From: Polynucleobacter meluiroseus
GTDB lineage: Bacteria; Verrucomicrobiota; Verrucomicrobiia; Opitutales; UBA953
DNA length: 16,665 nucleotides
Direction: 5' to 3'
Assembly (NCBI GenBank): GCA_943323725.2
Contig: CALPIW020000007.1
Coordinates: 1-16,665, forward strand
Shown here: piece by piece, positions 13,704 through 16,665 of the stretch
How positions within the stretch are numbered: the first letter of the stretch is position 1
Layout: each line of letters starts with the position of its first letter
Program-made: the position numbers and the translations under genes
Notes under the pieces: model-generated
Databases searched by the model: none
Told to the model about the DNA's origin: nothing
What the model saw: only the letters and a program-made list of their open reading frames with translations

Positions 13704-16262
13704 ATGTCCACCCTCGCCGATCGCAAGCGCAACCTCGGGCGCGTCCCGGTGAAGTGGATCGTGCTGGCCGCTTACGTCCTCCTGGTGCTGGTCTCCCGAT
13801 GGGTCACCTCGGCCGACCGCCAGCCCAAGCCCGAACTGGCCCATGCCATCGAGCTCGCCCAGGTCGGTCCCGCCGGCGCGGCCGGGGCGCTCCCGATCGT
13901 CGTGTTGCCGAGCCTGCCGGCCCGCGGGGAGCAGGATTGGCGCCGGACCTTCCTTGACGGCCGGTCCGCCGGCCTCGGCCCGGTCTATGCCGTCCGCTGG
14001 CCGACCGCCCACCATCGCTCGCGCGCCTCGATGGGCGACGACGCCCTTGCCGCCGACCTGCTCCTGGCGTTGGAAACCCGTTTCGGCAAAGGACGTTTCC
14101 ACCTGGTCGGGGAGGGCATGGGTGGGGCGGTCGCCCTGTCGCTGGCCCATCGTCATCCGGGACGCGTGGCTACGCTGACGTTCGTCTCCGCGCCCGGCGC
14201 CCAGGAATACACGCTCCTCGGCAACGCGGTCGCCAACAAGTTCGTCTACTTCTTCCATCATATTCCGTTCGTGCTGTTCGACGTCGCCACGCCCCACTTC
14301 GGGCTGGCCGATCGCCTGCCGTATAACCGCGGCTACTCGGGCGTGTTCTTCGACAGCGACCTGTCCGACGCCAAGTCGATGCTGCGGGCTTGGAACGGAC
14401 CCGCGCTGCTCGTCCACGGCAAGTCCGACTGGATCGCGCCGGTCGACGCCGCCCGCTACTCCGTCAAGCTGATGCCGCAGGCCCGCCTGCTCGAACTCGA
14501 AGGCGGCCATGGCGAGGAGGTCGCCGCCGCCGCCGCTCCGCAGGTCGCGGAATTCATCGTCGCCGCCGAGGCCGGCAAGGCGGCCGGTCGCGCGGCCCCC
14601 GTCGCGGCGACCGAACCTTATCCGGACCTCGTGGTGTCCGATGGCGCGCGTTTCTGGATCCTGATCCTCATCATCATCCTCTGCACCTTCGTGGCCGAGG
14701 ATCCGACCTGCCTCGCGGCGGGCTTGCTTGCGGCCGAAGGCATCATCGGCTTCTGGTGGGCGGCTCTCGCCTGCACGGTGGGCATCTTCATCGGGGACAT
14801 GGCCCTCTACTCGCTCGGCCGTTGGCTCGGTCGCGGGGCGTTGCGCCGGGCGCCGCTCAAGTGGATCGTCAAGGAGCACGAGATCGACCGTATGGCCGGC
14901 TGGTTCGGTTCCCCGCGTGGCATGCTCGTGATCGTCAGCTCGCGCTTCATTCCTGCCAGCCGCGTGCCGACCTTCGTGACCGCGGGCATCCTGCGTCTCG
15001 GCCTGCCGCGCCTTTCGCTGCTGCTCTTCACCGCGGCGCTCGTCTGGACGCCGCTGCTGATGCTCCTCGGCAGCACGCTCGGTCCGCCCTTCATGGAGCA
15101 GTTCCCGCGCTACAAGCAGTACGCGGCTTGGATCGTGATCGGGCTCTTCGCCCTCATCTGGATCGTCACCCACTGGATCGTCCCCGCGATGACCTGGCGC
15201 GGCCGCCGCGAGATCGTCATGAAGGTGCGCGGCCTCATGCAGCCTTCGCTCTGGCCCGGCTGGCTGCTTTACCTGCCGGTGCGCCTGGGCATCGTGCTCC
15301 TGAGCCTCCGTCATCGCCGCCTGACCGCCTTCGCTTCGGCCAATCCCGCGCTCGGCCGCATCGGCGGCTTCATCGGCGATTCCAAGTCGCTGCTCCTCCG
15401 TCCGTTCCAGCGCGACTCGCGCTGCTGTCCGACGCTCGCGCTTTCGCTCGAAGATACCCAGGAAGAACGGATCAAGGAAGCCGCCGCGTTCGCGGCCTGC
15501 CATGGTTTCCCGGTCGTCTTCAAGCCCGAGGTCGCCGAGGACGGCGCCGGCCTGCGTTTCGTGCATACCCAGGAGCAGCTCGAACGCCTCGTCCGCGGGG
15601 CGCAGGAAGATTTCCTGCTCCAGAAGTTCATCCCCGGCTTCGAGTTCGAAGTCGTCTGGCGGCGTAACCCCGGCAAGGACGACGGCCGCATCATGGCCCT
15701 GTTGCATAAGCACGACGTCACCGTGCGCGGCGACGGCGAGCAGACCCTCGAGGAACTGATCTGGCTCGACGAAGTCGCCGTCTCCCGCGCGAACCTCTTC
15801 CTGCGCTGCCACGCGCGCGACCTCAACCGCGTGATCCCGGCGGGTCAGAAGGTGATCCTGAACCTTACGGGCAGCTACGGTCACGGGGCGCGCTGCCGCC
15901 ATCGCGCCGACCTCACGACCGTCGAGCTCGAAGCCGCCGTGACCCAGTTCGCCAAGCGTTTCCCCGGCCTGCACTTCGCCCGCTTCGACTTGCGCGCCAC
16001 GTCGATGGAAGACCTCAAGGCCGGCCGCTTCATCGTCACCGAAGTCGGTGGCTGCTGCCACGTCTCGAGCCTCCTGCGCGACGAATCGCTCCGCTTCTCG
16101 CGGTCTTACGCCGCCGTCTGGGGACAGCTCAAGGCGTGCCTCGAAGCCGGTGCCTATAACCTGCGCCAGAAGGTGCGTCCGGTGCCGGTCGAGGAGCTCA
16201 TGGCCCGCTGGAGCCAGGCCCGCGGCCGTCACGACGAATTCGCGGTCAGCGAAGAACTCTGA
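13704..16262 (+). CDS. Three-module membrane protein: alpha/beta-hydrolase fold, DedA/VTT domain, ATP-grasp domain
   Basis: An 852-residue protein in one uninterrupted frame. After an N-terminal membrane anchor (about 17-31), an alpha/beta-hydrolase fold spans about 60-290. Its nucleophile elbow reads GEGMGG (136-141), with Gly138 in place of the catalytic serine, while the acid (Asp242, in HGKSDWIAP) and His269 remain. Next comes a DedA/VTT membrane domain (about 317-500), with EDP (332-334), GIFIGDMALYSLGRWLG (360-376) and SRFIPASRVPTFVTAG (413-428) typical of that lipid-flippase-related superfamily. The C-terminal 585-820 region is ATP-grasp-like: FPVVFKPEVAEDGAG (602-616), FLLQKFIPGFEFE (637-649), GDGEQTLEELI (676-686), ARFDLRA (759-765) and VTEVGGCC (778-785). 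The usual metal-binding Asn after Glu780 is Gly782. Start at 13704 is chosen because the membrane anchor follows closely; an ATG at 13632 is also in frame. Substrate and role are unknown. Confidence 0.9.
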   Translation: MSTLADRKRNLGRVPVKWIVLAAYVLLVLVSRWVTSADRQPKPELAHAIELAQVGPAGAAGALPIVVLPSLPARGEQDWRRTFLDGRSAGLGPVYAVRWPTAHHRSRASMGDDALAADLLLALETRFGKGRFHLVGEGMGGAVALSLAHRHPGRVATLTFVSAPGAQEYTLLGNAVANKFVYFFHHIPFVLFDVATPHFGLADRLPYNRGYSGVFFDSDLSDAKSMLRAWNGPALLVHGKSDWIAPVDAARYSVKLMPQARLLELEGGHGEEVAAAAAPQVAEFIVAAEAGKAAGRAAPVAATEPYPDLVVSDGARFWILILIIILCTFVAEDPTCLAAGLLAAEGIIGFWWAALACTVGIFIGDMALYSLGRWLGRGALRRAPLKWIVKEHEIDRMAGWFGSPRGMLVIVSSRFIPASRVPTFVTAGILRLGLPRLSLLLFTAALVWTPLLMLLGSTLGPPFMEQFPRYKQYAAWIVIGLFALIWIVTHWIVPAMTWRGRREIVMKVRGLMQPSLWPGWLLYLPVRLGIVLLSLRHRRLTAFASANPALGRIGGFIGDSKSLLLRPFQRDSRCCPTLALSLEDTQEERIKEAAAFAACHGFPVVFKPEVAEDGAGLRFVHTQEQLERLVRGAQEDFLLQKFIPGFEFEVVWRRNPGKDDGRIMALLHKHDVTVRGDGEQTLEELIWLDEVAVSRANLFLRCHARDLNRVIPAGQKVILNLTGSYGHGARCRHRADLTTVELEAAVTQFAKRFPGLHFARFDLRATSMEDLKAGRFIVTEVGGCCHVSSLLRDESLRFSRSYAAVWGQLKACLEAGAYNLRQKVRPVPVEELMARWSQARGRHDEFAVSEEL

Positions 16263-16263
16263 G

Positions 16264-16665
16264 TCAGCCGCGCGCGGTGAAGGCGTGGCAGAGGGCCGCC
16301 GCCGCGGCGTCGGATTCGTCCAACGCCAGTTCCGCCGGGAGGCCGAGCACGGAGCGGACCATCCGGCCGACCTGTTCCTTCTTGGCGGCGCCGTGGCCGG
16401 CGACCGCCAGCTTGATGCGCGTGGGCGCGTATTCGCCGACCTTGACGCCCAGCCGCGCGAGCACGCTGAGGGCGGCGCCGCGCGAGGCGCCCATCGCCTG
16501 GGCGGTGCGGAAGTTCTGCACGTAGATGGTCTCTTCGATGGCCGCCTGCGTGACCTTGTGTTCGCGCGCCAAGGCTTCGACGGCGTCGGCGATGCGGCCG
16601 AGGCATTCGTAGGGCGCGAGCTTCGGTCCGAGCTTCACGGTGACGCTCGCGAGGAGCCGCATGGG
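16264..16665 (-). CDS. ruvC: Holliday junction resolvase RuvC, N-terminus beyond the window
   Basis: RuvC cuts Holliday junctions symmetrically with RuvAB; it is a dimeric RNase H-fold nuclease using Mg2+. Visible are the catalytic Glu in AAIEETIYVQN (bases 16534-16536), the following FRTAQAMGASRGAAL, the lysine-rich HGAAKKEQVGRMV segment that contacts DNA, and the two C-terminal catalytic aspartates in LALDESDAAAAALCHA (bases 16318-16320 and 16309-16311). The first motif, with the initial catalytic Asp near residue 7, is not present. An ATG at 16662 lies in the middle of the fold, so it is not the true start, and roughly 30 residues should be encoded beyond the right edge. Convergent with the fusion gene, with one base between stop codons. 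ruvA and ruvB are not in this window. Confidence 0.93.
   Translation of the reverse strand, partial: PMRLLASVTVKLGPKLAPYECLGRIADAVEALAREHKVTQAAIEETIYVQNFRTAQAMGASRGAALSVLARLGVKVGEYAPTRIKLAVAGHGAAKKEQVGRMVRSVLGLPAELALDESDAAAAALCHAFTARG

Noticed and set aside
13617..16232. 871-codon minus-strand open frame opposite the fusion gene
   Set aside because: Composition is Asp/Arg/Glu/Gly/His-rich with no domain motif, typical of the antisense frame of a GC-rich gene; the plus strand has membrane and catalytic motifs.

Overview
The window is a GC-rich, densely packed stretch of bacterial chromosome. It holds 17 protein-coding genes, two of them cut by the window ends, plus two hairpin terminator candidates. 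There are no rRNA, tRNA, insertion-sequence, phage or CRISPR signals. No gene-free gap exceeds about 120 bases. The contents are mostly core functions. A very short bS22/mS38-type ribosomal protein, a zinc-free bL33, an Mrp without its CxxC pair, and weak or absent Shine-Dalgarno motifs together suggest a Gram-negative lineage such as Verrucomicrobiota or another PVC/FCB-related group. That placement is an inference from gene content.

Layout. (1) Bases 1-2870, minus strand: dxr (MEP isoprenoid pathway) followed by rseP (site-2 protease with an expanded PDZ region), running off the left end. (2) Bases 2988-5692, plus strand: queF (queuosine precursor), a XerC/XerD recombinase overlapping it, ispE (a second MEP-pathway enzyme), a 32-residue ribosomal protein, a strong rho-independent terminator, then rpmG (bL33) and a second large hairpin. 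(3) Bases 5774-7142, minus strand: a small conserved protein and mrp (Fe-S carrier/P-loop ATPase). (4) Bases 7206-10565: a TolB-like periplasmic beta-propeller (+), a membrane-anchored protein of unknown function (-) and rpoN, sigma-54 (+). (5) Bases 10566-13629, minus strand: a tightly coupled trio, apaG, a CPSF-like metallo-beta-lactamase/beta-CASP nuclease and an amidase-signature enzyme, joined by one- and four-base overlaps. (6) Bases 13704-16262, plus strand: an 852-residue protein combining an alpha/beta-hydrolase fold, a DedA/VTT membrane domain and an ATP-grasp domain. (7) From 16264, minus strand: ruvC, entering from the right end.

The most unusual item is the three-module membrane protein at 13704-16262. 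Its hydrolase domain has glycine where the nucleophilic serine should be, and its ATP-grasp domain has glycine where a metal-binding asparagine is usual. It looks like an envelope or lipid-related transport or regulatory protein whose enzymatic modules have diverged. Other points of note are the apaG-nuclease-amidase operon, the CxxC-less Mrp, and the tiny ribosomal protein that automated gene callers often miss.
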